From Inia geoffrensis (Eukaryota > Chordata > Mammalia > Artiodactyla > Iniidae): DNA of 64,000 nucleotides. Below are positions 38,401-49,969 of the stretch, piece after piece. Position numbers and translations under genes: made by a program. Below the pieces are notes generated by a model. That model was not told the DNA's origin. It ran no database searches and was given only the letters and a program-made list of their open reading frames with translations. Location of the stretch: contig CM070905.1 of assembly GCA_036417435.1 (NCBI GenBank), positions 24,281,592-24,345,591 on the forward strand, given 5' to 3'. Every line of letters begins with the position of its first letter. Position 1 is the stretch's first letter.

Positions 38401-38712
38401 TTTTTTTAAGAAGATGTTGGGGGTAGGAGTTTATTTACTTATTTATTTTTGCTGTGTTGGGTCTTCGTTTCTGTGCAAGGGCTTTCTCTAGCTGTGGTAA
38501 GCGGGGGCCACTCTTCATCACGGTGTGCGGTCCCCTCACTATCACGGCCTCTCTTGTTGCAGAGCACAAGCCCCAGACACGAAGGCTCAGCAGTTGTGGC
38601 TCACGGACCCAGTGGCTCCGCAGCATGTGGGATCCTCCCAGACCAGGGCTCAAACCCGTGGTCCCTTGCTTTAGCAGGCAGAATCTCAACCACTGCGCCA
38701 CCAGGGAAGCCC
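38401..38712 (-). mobile_element. CHR SINE, long form (left arm of inverted pair)
   Basis: Oligo-T, an (attt)-rich stretch, gctgtgttgggtcttcgttt, ending ccaccagggaagcc. The flanks tagattgttttt (38389-38400) and tagattggtttt (38713-38724) are the probable TSD, one base different. Its 5' end faces the 5' end of the next SINE only about 24 bp away. Confidence 0.88.
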
Positions 38713-38736
38713 TAGATTGGTTTTAAAGGCAACAGA

Positions 38737-39075
38737 GGGGGGCTTCCCTGGTGGCCCAGTGGTTAAGAATAGCCTGCCAAAGCAGGGGACACGGGTTCGA
38801 GCCCTGCTCCAGGAAGATCCCACGTGCCACAGAGCAACTAAGCCCATGCACCACAACTACGGAGCCTGTGCTCTAGAGTCCGCGAGCCACAACTACTGAA
38901 GCCTGCGTGCCTAGAGCTGGTGCTCCACAACAAGAGAAGCCACTGCAATGAGAAGCCCACGCACTCACTGCAAGCAAGAGTAGTCCCCGCTCGCTGCAAC
39001 TAGAGAAAGCCCACGTGCAGCAATGAAGACCCAACACAGCCAAAAATAATAAATAAAATAAATAAATTTTTTTAA
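38737..39075 (+). mobile_element. CHR SINE, long form (right arm of inverted pair)
   Basis: Head gggggcttccctggtggccc, long-form 3' region with gctgcaactagagaaagccc and an A/T-rich tail. Perfect 12-bp TSD aaaggcaacaga at 38725-38736 and 39076-39087. Confidence 0.9.
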
Positions 39076-39224
39076 AAAGGCAACAGATGCTAAAGAAAAT
39101 AAAATGACAGCTGTCTTTCTCTCATTCAACCTTATGAGGACACAGAAGAGAGCAAGTTCACGTTCTGTCATATTATATACTGCTCCCTGTTCTTAATTTT
39201 CCTAAGCCCTCACTCAGGAGTCTG

Positions 39225-39395
39225 CTATTATCAATTGAGTTCTTACAATATGCCGAGCACTGCATTAAGTGCTTTCCATATATTATCTCATTTAATGCTC
39301 ATGACAGGAATGAATTACGTAATGCTACCCCAGAGATTCAAACACATGTCTATCTGGATCCAGAAGTCCATGTGCTAAACAATGACCAATAGCCA
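39225..39395 (-). mobile_element. MIR SINE
   Basis: 'gttcttacaatatgccgagc', 'attatctcatttaatgctca' and 'agagattcaaacacatgtct' match the complement of MIR with a central deletion. Confidence 0.7.
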
Positions 39396-39509
39396 AAAAT
39401 AGGATACTGATTATATACTCACTAGATATTAAATGATAAAAGTACCTCATGTAGAAGTCAATTTAATGACACAGGGAAACCATGATACTGAAGGTTACAA
39501 ACACTAAGT

Positions 39510-40175
39510 ACCATGTAATTATTAGCTAAGTTGAAAATTATGCAAATACCCAAATGCATAAAAAAATTGGAATAATATACACTCAAGTATTAACAGATGT
39601 TACCCCTGGGTGGTAGTTTCTTTTTGCTTTAACTTTTCTTTCAAAAACATTTCTTTTAGAATGAACAAGTGTTGCTCTTGTCACTGATAAAACAGGCAGT
39701 ACATGTTATTTATAGCAAAATAACAAAAATAAAATACACTATCATAAACAAGGACAGAATGGACACTATCCCCAATATTAGCAGATTTCATAATTACATT
39801 TTCAAATGGCAAAATTATGGTCACAGAGAAAACTAGGCTGAAAACAGCAACAACAGCAACAACTCGTTAGTACTTTTAAGCACGTAAAATGAAATATAAA
39901 CGCAGAGATACCATCTTTCCTAATACATATGAAATTTTAACTATTTATGATACCAGTATTTGAAGAATATCCCCCCACAAACACATCTGTCTATATAAGC
40001 TTAAAATATCTCCGGAAAGATTTACAAGGAAATAACACTAGTTGTTTCTGAGAAGGTAAACTCAATTGGTAAAGGAGCAGGATAGAAGGGAGCTCTTCGA
40101 TTTTATAGCATTTATTAGCATTTAAGTTTTGAACCAAACGAATGTATTACCTACTCAAATAATTAACATAAAAAA
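39510..40175 (+). mobile_element. Old L1 (L1M-type) 3' fragments, ending in the A-rich target of the full-length L1
   Basis: 39510-39660 ('attaacagatgttacccctg', 'ggtagtttctttttgcttta') and about 39980-40175 ('gttgtttctgagaaggtaaa', 'aatgtattacctactcaaat', then an A run) look like 3' ends of old L1s. The last A-rich bases form the insertion site of the L1 at 40184. Confidence 0.55.
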
Positions 40176-40183
40176 TAAGCAAG

Positions 40184-40809
40184 GACCTTCAAGATGCTGG
40201 AGGAGTAAGACATGGAGATCACCTTCCACCCCACAAATATATCAAAAATACATCTACAAGTGGAACAACTCCTACAGAACACCGATTGAATGGTGGCAGA
40301 AAACCTCACACTTCCCAAAAGCCATGTGGCTGACAGGGTCTTGGTGCTCCGGCCAGGTGTCAGGCCTGTGCCTCTGAGGTCGGAGAGCGGAATTTAGGAC
40401 ACTGGTCCACCAGAGACCTCCCGGCTCCACATAGTATCAAACGGCAAAAGTTCTCCCAGAGATCTCCATCTCAACACTAAGACCAGCTCCACTCAATGAC
40501 CAGCAAGGTACAGTGCTGGACACCCTATGCCAAACAACTAGCAAGACAGGAACACAACCCCAACCATTAGCACAGAGGCTGCCTAAAATAAGAAGAAGGT
40601 CCAAAACACACCACCAGACGAGGTCCTGCCCACCACAAAGACAAGATCCAGCCTTATCCACGAGAATACAGGCACCAGTCCCCTCTACCAGGAAGCCTAC
40701 AAAACCCACTGAACCAACCTTACCCACTGGGGGCAGACACTGAAAACAACGGGAACTACGAACCTGCAGCCTACGAAAAGGAGACCCCAAACACAGTAAG
40801 TTAAGCGAA
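40184..40809 (+). promoter_or_regulatory. L1 5' UTR (promoter region)
   Basis: This is the non-coding leader between the 5' TSD and the ORF1 start. It begins gaccttcaagatgctggagg, a typical 5' end of cetartiodactyl L1s. It would have held the internal RNA polymerase II promoter. Whether any activity remains cannot be told from sequence. Confidence 0.7.
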
Positions 40810-41688
40810 ATGAGAAGACAAAGAAACACACAGCAGATGAAGGAGCAAGGTAAAGCCCCACCAGACCAAATAAATAAAGAGAAAACAGGCAATCTACCTG
40901 AAAAAGAGTTCAGAGTAATGATAGTAAAGATGACCCAAAATGATGGAAATAGAACGGAAAAAATACAAGAAATGTTTAAAAAGGACCCAGAAGAACTAAA
41001 GAGCAAACAAACAATGATCAAAAACACAATAAATGAAATTAAAAATTCTCTAGAAGGAATCAATAGCAGCATAACTGAGGCAGAAGAAAGGGTAAGTGAC
41101 CTGGAAGATAAAATGGTGGAAATAACTACCACAGAGCAGAACAAAGAATAAAGAATGAAAAGAAATGAACACAGTCTCAGAGGCCTCTGGGACAACATTA
41201 AACACACCAACATTCGAATTACACAGGTCCCAGAAGACGAAGAGAAAAAGAAAGGGACTGAGAAAATATTTGAAGAGATTATACTTGAAAACTTCCCTAA
41301 TATGGGAAAGGAAATAGTCAATCAAGCCCAGGAAGTGCAGAGTCTTCCATACAGGATAAATCCAAGGAGAAACAGGCCAAGGCACACATAAATCAAACTA
41401 TCAAAATTAAATACAAAGAAAAAATACGAAAAGCAGCAAGGGAAAAGGAACAAATAACACACAAGGGAATCCCCATAAGCTTAAGAGCTGATCTTTCAGC
41501 AGAAACTCTGGAAGCCAGAAGGTAGCGGCAGGACATATTTAAAGTGATGAAAAGGAAAAACCTAAAACCAAGCAAGGATCACATTCAGATTCAATAGAGA
41601 AATTAAAACCTTTACAGACAAGCAAAAGCTAAGAGAATTCAGCACCACCAAACCAGCTTTACAACAACTGCTAAAGGAACTTCTCTAG
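40810..41688 (+). pseudogene. L1 ORF1 (RNA-binding chaperone) pseudogene
   Basis: The start is ATG at 40810 (MRRQRNTQQMKEQGK..). A coiled-coil-like segment follows (about codons 40-113: KKDPEELKSKQ.., ITEAEERVSDLEDKM), then the RRM region (LWDNIKHTNIRITQVPE) and the C-terminal region (ADLSAETLEARR). ORF1p normally binds L1 RNA as a trimer. Visible breaks are TAA at 41149-41151 (reading resumes in the same frame), TAA at 41389-41391 followed by a frameshift near 41400, and TAG at 41523-41525. The ancestral end appears to be TAG at 41686-41688, so length is near the usual size of about 290-340 codons. Confidence 0.85.
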
Positions 41689-41745
41689 GCAGGAAACACA
41701 AGAGAAGGAAAACCCCTACAATAACAAACCCAAACAATTAAGAAA

Positions 41746-44700
41746 ATGGTAATAGGAGCATACATATCAATAATTACCTTAAATGTAAATGGACTAAACG
41801 CTCCCACCAAAAGACACAGATTGGCTGAATGGATACGAAAACAAGACGCATATATTTGCTGTCTACAAGAGACCCACTTCAGACCTAGGGACACATACAG
41901 ACTGAAAGTGAGGGCATGGAAAAAGATATTCCATGCAGATGGAAATCAAAAGAAAGCTGGAGTAGCAATACTCATATCACACAAAACAGAATTTAAAATA
42001 AAGACTATTACAAGAGACAAAGAAGGACACTACGTAATGATCAAGAGATCAATCCAAGAAGAAGATATAACAATTGTAAATATTCATGCACCCAACATAG
42101 AAGCACCTCAATACATAAGGCAAATGCTAACAGCCATAAAAGGGGAAATCGACAGTAACACAATAATAGTAGGGGACATTAACAACCCACTTTCACCAAC
42201 AGACAGATCATCCAAAATGAAAATAAGGAAACACAAGCTTGAAATGACACATTAGACAAGATGGACTTAATTGATACATATGGGACATTGCATCCAAAAA
42301 CAACAGAATACACATTTTTCTCAAGTGCTCCTGTAACATTCTCGAGGATAGATCACACCTTGGGTCACAAATCAAGTCTTGCTAAAATTAAGAAAATTGA
42401 AATCGTATCAAATATCTTTTCCAACCACAACACTATGAGACTAGAGATCAATTACAGGAAAAAAAACTGTAAAAAAAATACAAACACATGAAGGCTAAAC
42501 AATACACTACTAAATAGCCAAGAGATCACTGAAGAAATCAAAGAGGAAATCAAAAAACACCTACAAACAAATGACAATGAAAACACGATGCCCCAAAACC
42601 TATGGGATGCAGCAAAAGCAGTTCTAAGAGGGAAGTTTATAGCAATACAATCCTACCTCAAGAAACAAGAAAAATGTCAAATACACAACCTAACCTCACA
42701 CCTACAGCAATTAGAGAAAGAAGAACAAAAAAAACCCAGGGGCTTGCCTGGTGGCGCAGTGGGTGAGAGTCCGCCTGACAATGAAGGGGACACAGGTTCG
42801 TGACCTGGTCCGGGAAGATCCCACATGCCGCGGAGTGGTTAGGCCCATGAGCCGTGGCCACTGAGCCTGTGTGTCCAGAGCCTGTGCTCCGCAACGGGAG
42901 AGGCCACAACAGTGAGAGGCCCGTGTACCGCAAAACAAAACAAAACCAAAAAACCCCAAAGCTGGCAGAAAGAAAGAAATCATAAAAATTAGATGAGAAA
43001 TAAAAAGAAATGAAGGACACAATAGGAAAGATCGATAAAGCTAAAAGCTGGTTCTTTGAGAAGATAAACAGAATTGATAAACAATTAGCCAGACTCAACA
43101 AGAAAAAAAAAAAGGAAAAGACTCAAATCAACAATTAGAAATGAAAAAGAAGTAACAACAGACACTGCAGAAATACAAAGGATCATGAGAGATTACTACA
43201 AGCAACTCTATGCCAATAAAATGGACAAGCTGGAAGATATGGAAAATATAAACAGACCAACCACAAGCACTGAAATTGAGACTGTGATTAAAAATCTTCC
43301 AACAAACAGAAGCCCAAGACCACGTGGCTTCACAGGCGAATTCTATCAAACATTTAGAAAGAGCTAACACCTATCCTTCTCAAACTCTTCCAAAATATAG
43401 CAGAGGGAGAAACAGTCTAAAACTCATTCTATGAGGCCACCATCACCCTGATACCAAAACCAGACAAGGATGTCACAAAGAAAGAAAGCTACAGGCCAAT
43501 ATCACTGATGAACACAGATGCAAAAATACTCAACAAAATACTAGCAAATAGAATCCAACAGCACATTAAAAGGATCATACACCATGATCAAGTGGGGTTT
43601 ATTCCAGGAATGCAAGGATTCTTCAGTACATGCAAATCAATGTGATACACCATACTTACAAATTGAAGGAGAAAAATCATATGATCACGTCAATAGATGC
43701 AGAAAGAGCTTTCGACAAAATTCAACACCCATTTATGATAAAAACCCTCCAGAAAGTAGGCATAGAGGGAACTTACCTCAACATAATAAAGGACATATAT
43801 GACAAACCCACAGCCAACAGTGCTCTCAAGGGAGAAAAACTGAAACCACTTCCTCTAAAATCAGGAAGAAGACAAGGCTGCCCACTCTCACCACTATTAT
43901 TCTACATAGTTTTGGAAGCACTAGCCACAGCAATCAGAGAAGAAAAAGAAATAAAAGGAATCCAAATTGGAAAAGAAGAAGTAAAGCTGTCACTGTTTGC
44001 AGATGACATTATAGTATACACAGAGAATCCTAAGGACTCTACCAGAAAACTACTAGAGCTAATCAATGGATTTGGTAAAGTAGCAGGATACAAAATTAAT
44101 GCACAGAAATCTCTTGCATTCCTATACACTAATGATGAAAAATCTGAAAGAGAAACTAAGGAAACACTCCCATTTATCACTGCAACAAAAAGAATAAAAT
44201 ATCTAGGAATAAACCTACCTAAGGAGACAAAAGACCTGTATGCAGAAAATTATAAGACGATGAAAGAAACTGAAGATGATACAAACAGGTGGAGAGATAT
44301 ACCATGTTCTTGGATTGGAAGAATCAACATTGTGAAAATGACTATACTATGCAATCTATACTATACAATGTAACCCCTATCAAACTACCAATGGCATTTT
44401 TCACAGAACTAGAACAAAAAATTTCACAATTTCTATGCAAAGGCAAAAGATCCTGAATGGCCAAAGCAACCTTGAGAAAGAAAAATGGAGCTGGAGGAAT
44501 CAGGCTCCTTGACTTCAGACTATAGTACAAAGCTACAGTAATCAAGACAGTATACTACTGGCACAAAAACAGAAATATAGATCAATGGAACAGGATAGAA
44601 AGCCCAGAGATAAACCCACGCACATATGGTCACCTTACCTTTGACAAAGGAGGCAAGAATATACAATGGAGAAAAGACAGCCTCTTCAGTAAGTGGTGCT

Positions 44701-45561
44701 GGGAAAAGTGGACAGCTAAATGTCAAAGAATGAAATTAGAACACTCCCTAACACCATACACAAAAATAAACTCAAAATGGATTAAAGACCTAAATGTAAG
44801 GCCAGATACTATCAATCTCTTAGAGGAAAACATAGGCAGACACCCTATGACATAAATCACAGCAAGATCCTTTTTGACCCACCTCCTATAAAAATGGAAA
44901 TAAAAACAAAAATGAACAAATAGGACCTAATGAAACTCAAAACCTTTTGCACAGCAAAGGGAACCATAAACAGGATGAAAAGACAACCCTCAGAATGGGA
45001 GAAAATACTTGCAAACGAAGCAACTGACAAAGGATTAATCTCCAAAGTTTACAAGCAGCTCATGCAGCTCAATATCAAAAAAACAAACAACCCAATCCAC
45101 CTAAACAGACATTTCTCCAAAGAAGATATACAGATTGCCAACAGACATGAAAGGATGCTCAATGTCACTAATCATTAGAGAAATACAAATCAAAATTACA
45201 ATGAGGTATCACCTCACACCAGTCAGAATGGCCATCATCAAAATATCTACAAACAACAAATGCTGGAGAGGGTGTGAAGAAAAGGGAACCCTCTTGCACT
45301 GTTGGTGGGAATGTAATTTGACACAGCCACTATGGAGAACAGTATGGAGAACTAAAAACAGACTACCATACGACCCAGCAATCTCACTACTGGGCATATA
45401 CCCTGAGAAAACCATAATTCAAAAAGAGTCATGTACCACAATGTTCACTGCAGCTCTATTTACAATAGTCAGGATATGGAAGCAACCTAAGTGTCCATCG
45501 ACAGATGAATGGATAAAGAAGATGTGGCACATATATACAATGGAATATTACTCGCCATAAA
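41746..45561 (+). pseudogene. L1 ORF2 (endonuclease / reverse transcriptase) pseudogene
   Basis: The ORF starts MVIGAYISIITLNVNGLN, the APE-type endonuclease. The metal-binding Glu of CLQETH and the VGDxN and SRIDH motifs are recognisable, but the first frame ends at 42255 after a frameshift. Reverse transcriptase follows, with the FADD catalytic motif at 43996-44007 inside the longest surviving frame (43630-44373). The C-terminal Cys/His motif (CxxxC..HxxxxC) is at about 45261-45314. The frame ends at MEYYSP followed by TAA near 45560. ORF2p nicks target DNA and copies L1 RNA at the nick. Many stops, frameshifts and a SINE insertion destroy it. Confidence 0.88.
42739..42947 (+). mobile_element. 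CHR SINE, short form, inside L1 ORF2
   Basis: It begins ggggcttgcctggtggcgca and ends gtgtaccgc plus an A-rich tail with C interruptions. The host L1 resumes at once with agctggcagaaagaaag. The flanks aaaaaaccc (about 42729-42738 and 42948-42957) look like TSDs in A-rich sequence. It dates the L1 as older than this SINE. Confidence 0.88.
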
Positions 45562-46003
45562 AAGAAATGAAATTGAGTTATCTGTAGTGAGGGGGATGAA
45601 CCTAGAGTCTGTCATACAGAGTGAAGTAAGTCAGAATCTAAAAAACAAAAAATGGTTCTGAAGAACCTAGGGGCAGGACAGGAGTAAAGACGCAGACGTA
45701 GAGAAAGGACCAGAGGACATGGGGAGGGGGAAAGGTAAGCTGGGACGAAGTGAGAGAGTGGCATGAACATATGCACACTACCAAATGTAAGATAGATAGC
45801 TAGTGGGAAGCAGCCGCATAGCACAGGGAGAGCAGCTCGGTGCTTTGTGACCACCTAGAGGGCTGGGATAGGGAAGGTGGGTGGCACATGCAAGAGGGAG
45901 GGGATATGGGGATATATGTATACGTATAGCTGATTCACTTTGTTATCCAGCAGGAACTAACACAACATTGTAAAGCAATTATACTCCAATAAAGATGTTA
46001 AAA
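45562..46003 (+). other. L1 3' UTR and A tail
   Basis: Non-coding end of the full-length L1. It has a G-rich stretch (45717-45737, 45890-45920) as many L1 3' UTRs do, the terminal sequence cacaacattgtaaagcaatt, AATAAA at 45988-45993 and a short A run. Both small L1 stubs in this window match its last 40-50 bases. Confidence 0.85.
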
Positions 46004-46023
46004 AAAAATAAGCAAGCCCCCCA

Positions 46024-46030
46024 ACACACA

Positions 46031-46073
<43 letters not shown>
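46024..46073. repeat. (CA)n microsatellite
   Basis: About 50 bp of CA dinucleotides with one interruption (cataca). It starts 8 bp after the 3' TSD of the full-length L1. Confidence 0.95.
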
Positions 46074-46076
<3 letters not shown>

Positions 46077-47329
46077 AAAAACTTAAGACAATGTTATCGG
46101 TTTCCTAGCAAAGAAAAATATCTAGAAAAAAATCCCTAAAAGATAAAAGATATGTTATCTAATTTAAATGTCTGCCTATTTTACACAATAGTTTGTCAAG
46201 AATATCCTACGTTTCCATACTGGCTTTCCTCAAATGTCTTCACAATATCTGTTTCAGCGAATGAAACAACAAAAAGGATTTAGTTTCTTGATTTGACTTT
46301 GAAAATCTTTAGGAGAAAATTAAAAAAGATGCACTGCTTTATCCATATATGTCCTTTCTAAAAATGACACCTCCATCTATTTCTTTTTTTAAAGTTAAGA
46401 ACATGTTATATAAAACAACCAAAAAATGTTTCAAATTATGTCTTCCTGGCTGTTTAAAAATTAAATTTAAAAATTCTGTAAGGAAAAGTATCTTTGCCTC
46501 ACCATAGGTACACATCAATGCAAAGAGGAATCTCTGCAAGAAAAGGAAGAAACAAGAACTGAAAAAACATCAACCTGGACACACAGGGGTGGAGGACAGG
46601 GATAATGACTTGGAGTCAAGGAAGAAACGATCAAATCCAAATGCCAATTCCAGGAAGATAGACCATCCTAGGAAAACACACTTCCCACAGATTCGGAAGC
46701 AGGTCCCAGGGTCATCCAAACAGTTATTCTTTTCTTAGTGAGTACAATGTGGAAGCACCCCACAAGGTCTTATGCTTGGGGCAGCATCAAACTGACATAT
46801 TACCAGAGCACCTAGCAAGGACACACACACCCTGGCCCAGTGACTACAATCCCCCAGGGAAGGGCAATCCAGACTAAAAGCACTGACCAACAGTTTCTTC
46901 CTCATCCATGTTTTCCCTTTTCCAGAAACAAGGGAAGTAACAGTTAAAGCAGGCAGACAATTTAAAATGCATCACAATATCATCTAGCCTGTCAAATGTT
47001 TTGTGTTCATCCGAGATGGCCCAAGGAGAAACTAGAACTGCCAAGCAAACCAAGTGGACCTTGTTCAGAGAGAAGCTGATGCTTTGCCAGCTCTGGTCAT
47101 GGACCAAGTTCCATGCTGGTGGAAGAACAGAAACAAGAAAAGATGACATTCAGCACATCACTTTTTTTCCTCTTAAGGCCAGAAAGGTCCCAGGGATCCA
47201 GGGCAATGGCCAAGTCAGACAGTATGGCAGATGGGGTGTGTGTATTGGAAAATGAGAGCTACTACAGGCTTGGAATTTTGAAGCTGTTCGTGTTGCAGGT
47301 CTGAGCACCTTTGAGGAGGGGGATGGTAA

Positions 47330-47405
47330 ATGCAAGGCAGAAGGAGGGGAGGGGAAAGGAAGGAAAACCACCAGAAGGTTAGAGAGACAGAAGGAAAGGA
47401 ATAGG
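47330..47405. repeat. Purine-rich low-complexity stretch
   Basis: About 75 bases of almost only A and G (gaaggaggggaggggaaagg and similar), interrupted by a few C/T. Confidence 0.75.
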
Positions 47406-48254
47406 GAGTATGTGTTGGTACAGGAGGAGATATTAAAGACCATCAATACTACGTTCACTCTCTGAACGGCAAGAGAGATGTCATACATCTACCTAGACTT
47501 AGTGATCTTATAACCATTTTCCCTTCGGGAAGCTATGACGAGCGACCACCAAAGCAGAAGCACGGAAGAGTGGCAACACGACTCATCTTTGTCTCTCATC
47601 TTCAAAGACTCTCCCATGCTGGGGAGCTCAAACTGCACACGGCTTTTCTTCCACACAGCTGGCAGCACCACTGGCAATGGGAGAAACTAGTAAAAAATGT
47701 GAAAAGGCTCCAGGCTGCCTCAGAGTCAGTCACTGGGACGCATTGGGTTTCCCAAGCCATTATTTCAAAATGTAGCCAACTGATGAGTGATGGAGGGAAA
47801 CAAAACACCAGCCCCCCAATGGGAGAAAATCATTTGATGACAGAGGTCCCAGAAAATGGAGAAAAGAGGTCCTTGCCCCAATGGGAAACTTGATTGTGAC
47901 CACAACCATAACGGTTTAAACTTTAAATTTCAGTTGAAAAGATATAAAAGATACTGTGACCATAACTCAGTGACATAAGCATAGCAGGAAAAGAATGAAT
48001 TCAATCTCCCAGCTTTCTCTTGGGGAGGTAGGAGTCTGGTTGGTAAAAGATAATTAAAGCCACACCATGAAGGTGGTGGAGATTTATCTTCAACACATGC
48101 GAACATAACCCTCAAATCTTGTGTTTTGGCTACCACAGGTATCCCCATTCATTGTTATTTAAAATAAATCTTTGGTGTCAAAAGATTACACTTTCAGAAC
48201 TGCAAAAGGATCCGGTAGATCAATTCAGCAAAAACAGGGCAAAAAAATGTTCAC

Positions 48255-48335
48255 TCCCCTTTTACCGACAAGGAAATTAAGGAAATAAAATAAAATAAAA
48301 GCAACCATCATCCAAGGTCATGGAGTTAGGTGAAC
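48255..48335 (-). mobile_element. Possible MIR fragment with (AAAAT) run
   Basis: 'cccttttaccgacaaggaaa' and 'ccaaggtcatggagttaggt' resemble the complement of MIR, separated by an aaataaaataaaataaaa run (48283-48300). Confidence 0.4.
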
Positions 48336-48884
48336 AAGGACTAGATGTACTTCCTACTTCAGGTCCCTTGGTTCCAGGAACCCAAGTTTTCCCACCTCCA
48401 TCCCAGGTAAGGGGAATCGACCTGCCCTCCCCAGGATGACTACCAGGAAAACTACACAGTGATCGGTAGATGACCGTTACGTCACAGAGTCTGGTCAGAG
48501 ATACCAGGATGACCAGTTGACCCTTTCTGGATTCTTTAAGATCTTACAAAAATAGATTCCTTTGTATTTTACGAGTGAAGAAAATAAGGCAGACTGGAAG
48601 AAATAAACTCATCCCAAGTGTAAGAATTTGAACATACACAATATTCAGCTGCATATCTTCTAGCCTCTGAGGTCACAGAAATGTCCTACCTCTTCATTGT
48701 AATGTGAGCTGACAATTGTGGACAATGCTACAGGTCTGCATTTGAGGTGCTAGTTTCTATTTCCATCCTAGGAACTTACAAGGTTCTATCCTTTGTGCCC
48801 TGCCCAAAAGTTATTCCTAATGCAGCTGTCTGCTTCCATGCCCTCCCTATCCTGGCACACCTGAGGAGTCACAGCTGTCAAAAT

Positions 48885-48965
48885 AACACGCCCCTTTCAC
48901 AAATGAAGAAACAGAGGCGACATGAATGCACAGACCATACAGTTAGCGATGCATCTCTCAGCTCT
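48885..48965 (-). mobile_element. Possible MIR fragment
   Basis: 'cctttcacaaatgaagaaac' and 'cagaggcgacatgaatgcac' resemble the central part of MIR in reverse. Confidence 0.4.
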
Positions 48966-49755
48966 TAAGATTCACTAGGAAAGTTAAGAAGCTTCCCCAG
49001 CTCACACCAACGGCCTCAGGCAATATTTCACCGAAATGTTCAACCAATTTCTAATCAGGGCCCAGGTCACTCCGCCTTACATTCCCTCCCCCCCCCACTC
49101 TTTTTTGGATAAAGGGGTGTCAGAGATTTACAGGCTGCAGAAACTGGGCCTCGTGAGGGGAAAATCTGATGCTGAACGGGCCTCTCCTGTCCAGGTCCCC
49201 CCCACCCCCAACCCTCGCATCGAAGTCTAGCCTGACAGGCTCTGAGGAGCTGGGCTCAGCAGCAACCCGCCAGGCTAAAAGGTACCTGACACACCGCAGA
49301 AATGGCCAAGCGGAGCCAGTTAGGGACTTATTTACTTCCAATACATTTGGACTATTGTTGGAGCAGACAGACATCATGAAGCCCAGGTCCCAGGGAATGG
49401 GAACGTCAGGGAGCAGTCAGGGGCCATCAAGCGTCTGTCACTTAGAGGTTTAAAATCATAATGAATGATCCAAGTGAAAAATATTAACTTACTGCCTACT
49501 AGTTGGGTAAATCCCTCTGTCAAAAATCATTTTTCAAGAGAACAAATTATAAATGCTGCACATTTTCAAAAAGACGCAGAAACAGCCCCAAAGTTGACCT
49601 CCCACACTAAGGAGTGGCTGCTTGGGCTGCCTCACGAAGAGCCCACAAGGAGGGTGGCCTCGCAGGCATCCACCACGCTGCCAGTGGGGGGCGATTAGTT
49701 CATAACCATAACTCATATCCAGAAAAACAAAAACATCCTTATTCTACCTGTTTTT

Positions 49756-49969
49756 TGGGTTTTTGGTTTTTTTTTTTGCGGTACGTGGGCCTCTCACCAT
49801 TGTGGCCTCTCCCGTCGCGGAGCACAGGCTCCTGACGCGCAGGCTCAGCGGCCATGGCTCACGGGCCCAGCCGCTCCGCGGCATGTGGGATCTTCCCGGA
49901 CCAGGGCACGAACCCGTGTCCCCTGCATCGGCAGGTGGACTCTCAACCACTGCGCCACCAGGGAAGCCC
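49756..49969 (-). mobile_element. CHR SINE, short form
   Basis: T-rich tail with G interruptions, gcggtacgtgggcctctc, ending ccaccagggaagcc. TSD of 13 bp with one mismatch (tctacctgttttt / tctacttgttttt) at 49743-49755 and 49970-49982. Confidence 0.91.

Larger units (their letters stand above)
40184..46003 (+). mobile_element. Full-length, inactive L1 retrotransposon
   Basis: This is a complete LINE-1 of about 5.8 kb, antisense to SND1. It has a 5' UTR, broken ORF1 and ORF2, and a 3' UTR ending in an AATAAA (45988-45993) and A tail. The 13-bp TSD aaaaataagcaag is perfect (40171-40183 and 46004-46016) and defines both ends. The 5' half of the TSD begins in the A-rich tail of an older L1. A CHR SINE (42739-42947) lies within ORF2. 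The 3' UTR is of the cetartiodactyl type. Many stops and frameshifts make it non-autonomous and immobile. Confidence 0.93.

Noticed and set aside
46024..46073. Regular short repeats as a possible CRISPR array
   Set aside because: A dinucleotide microsatellite has no spacers, and the host is a mammal.
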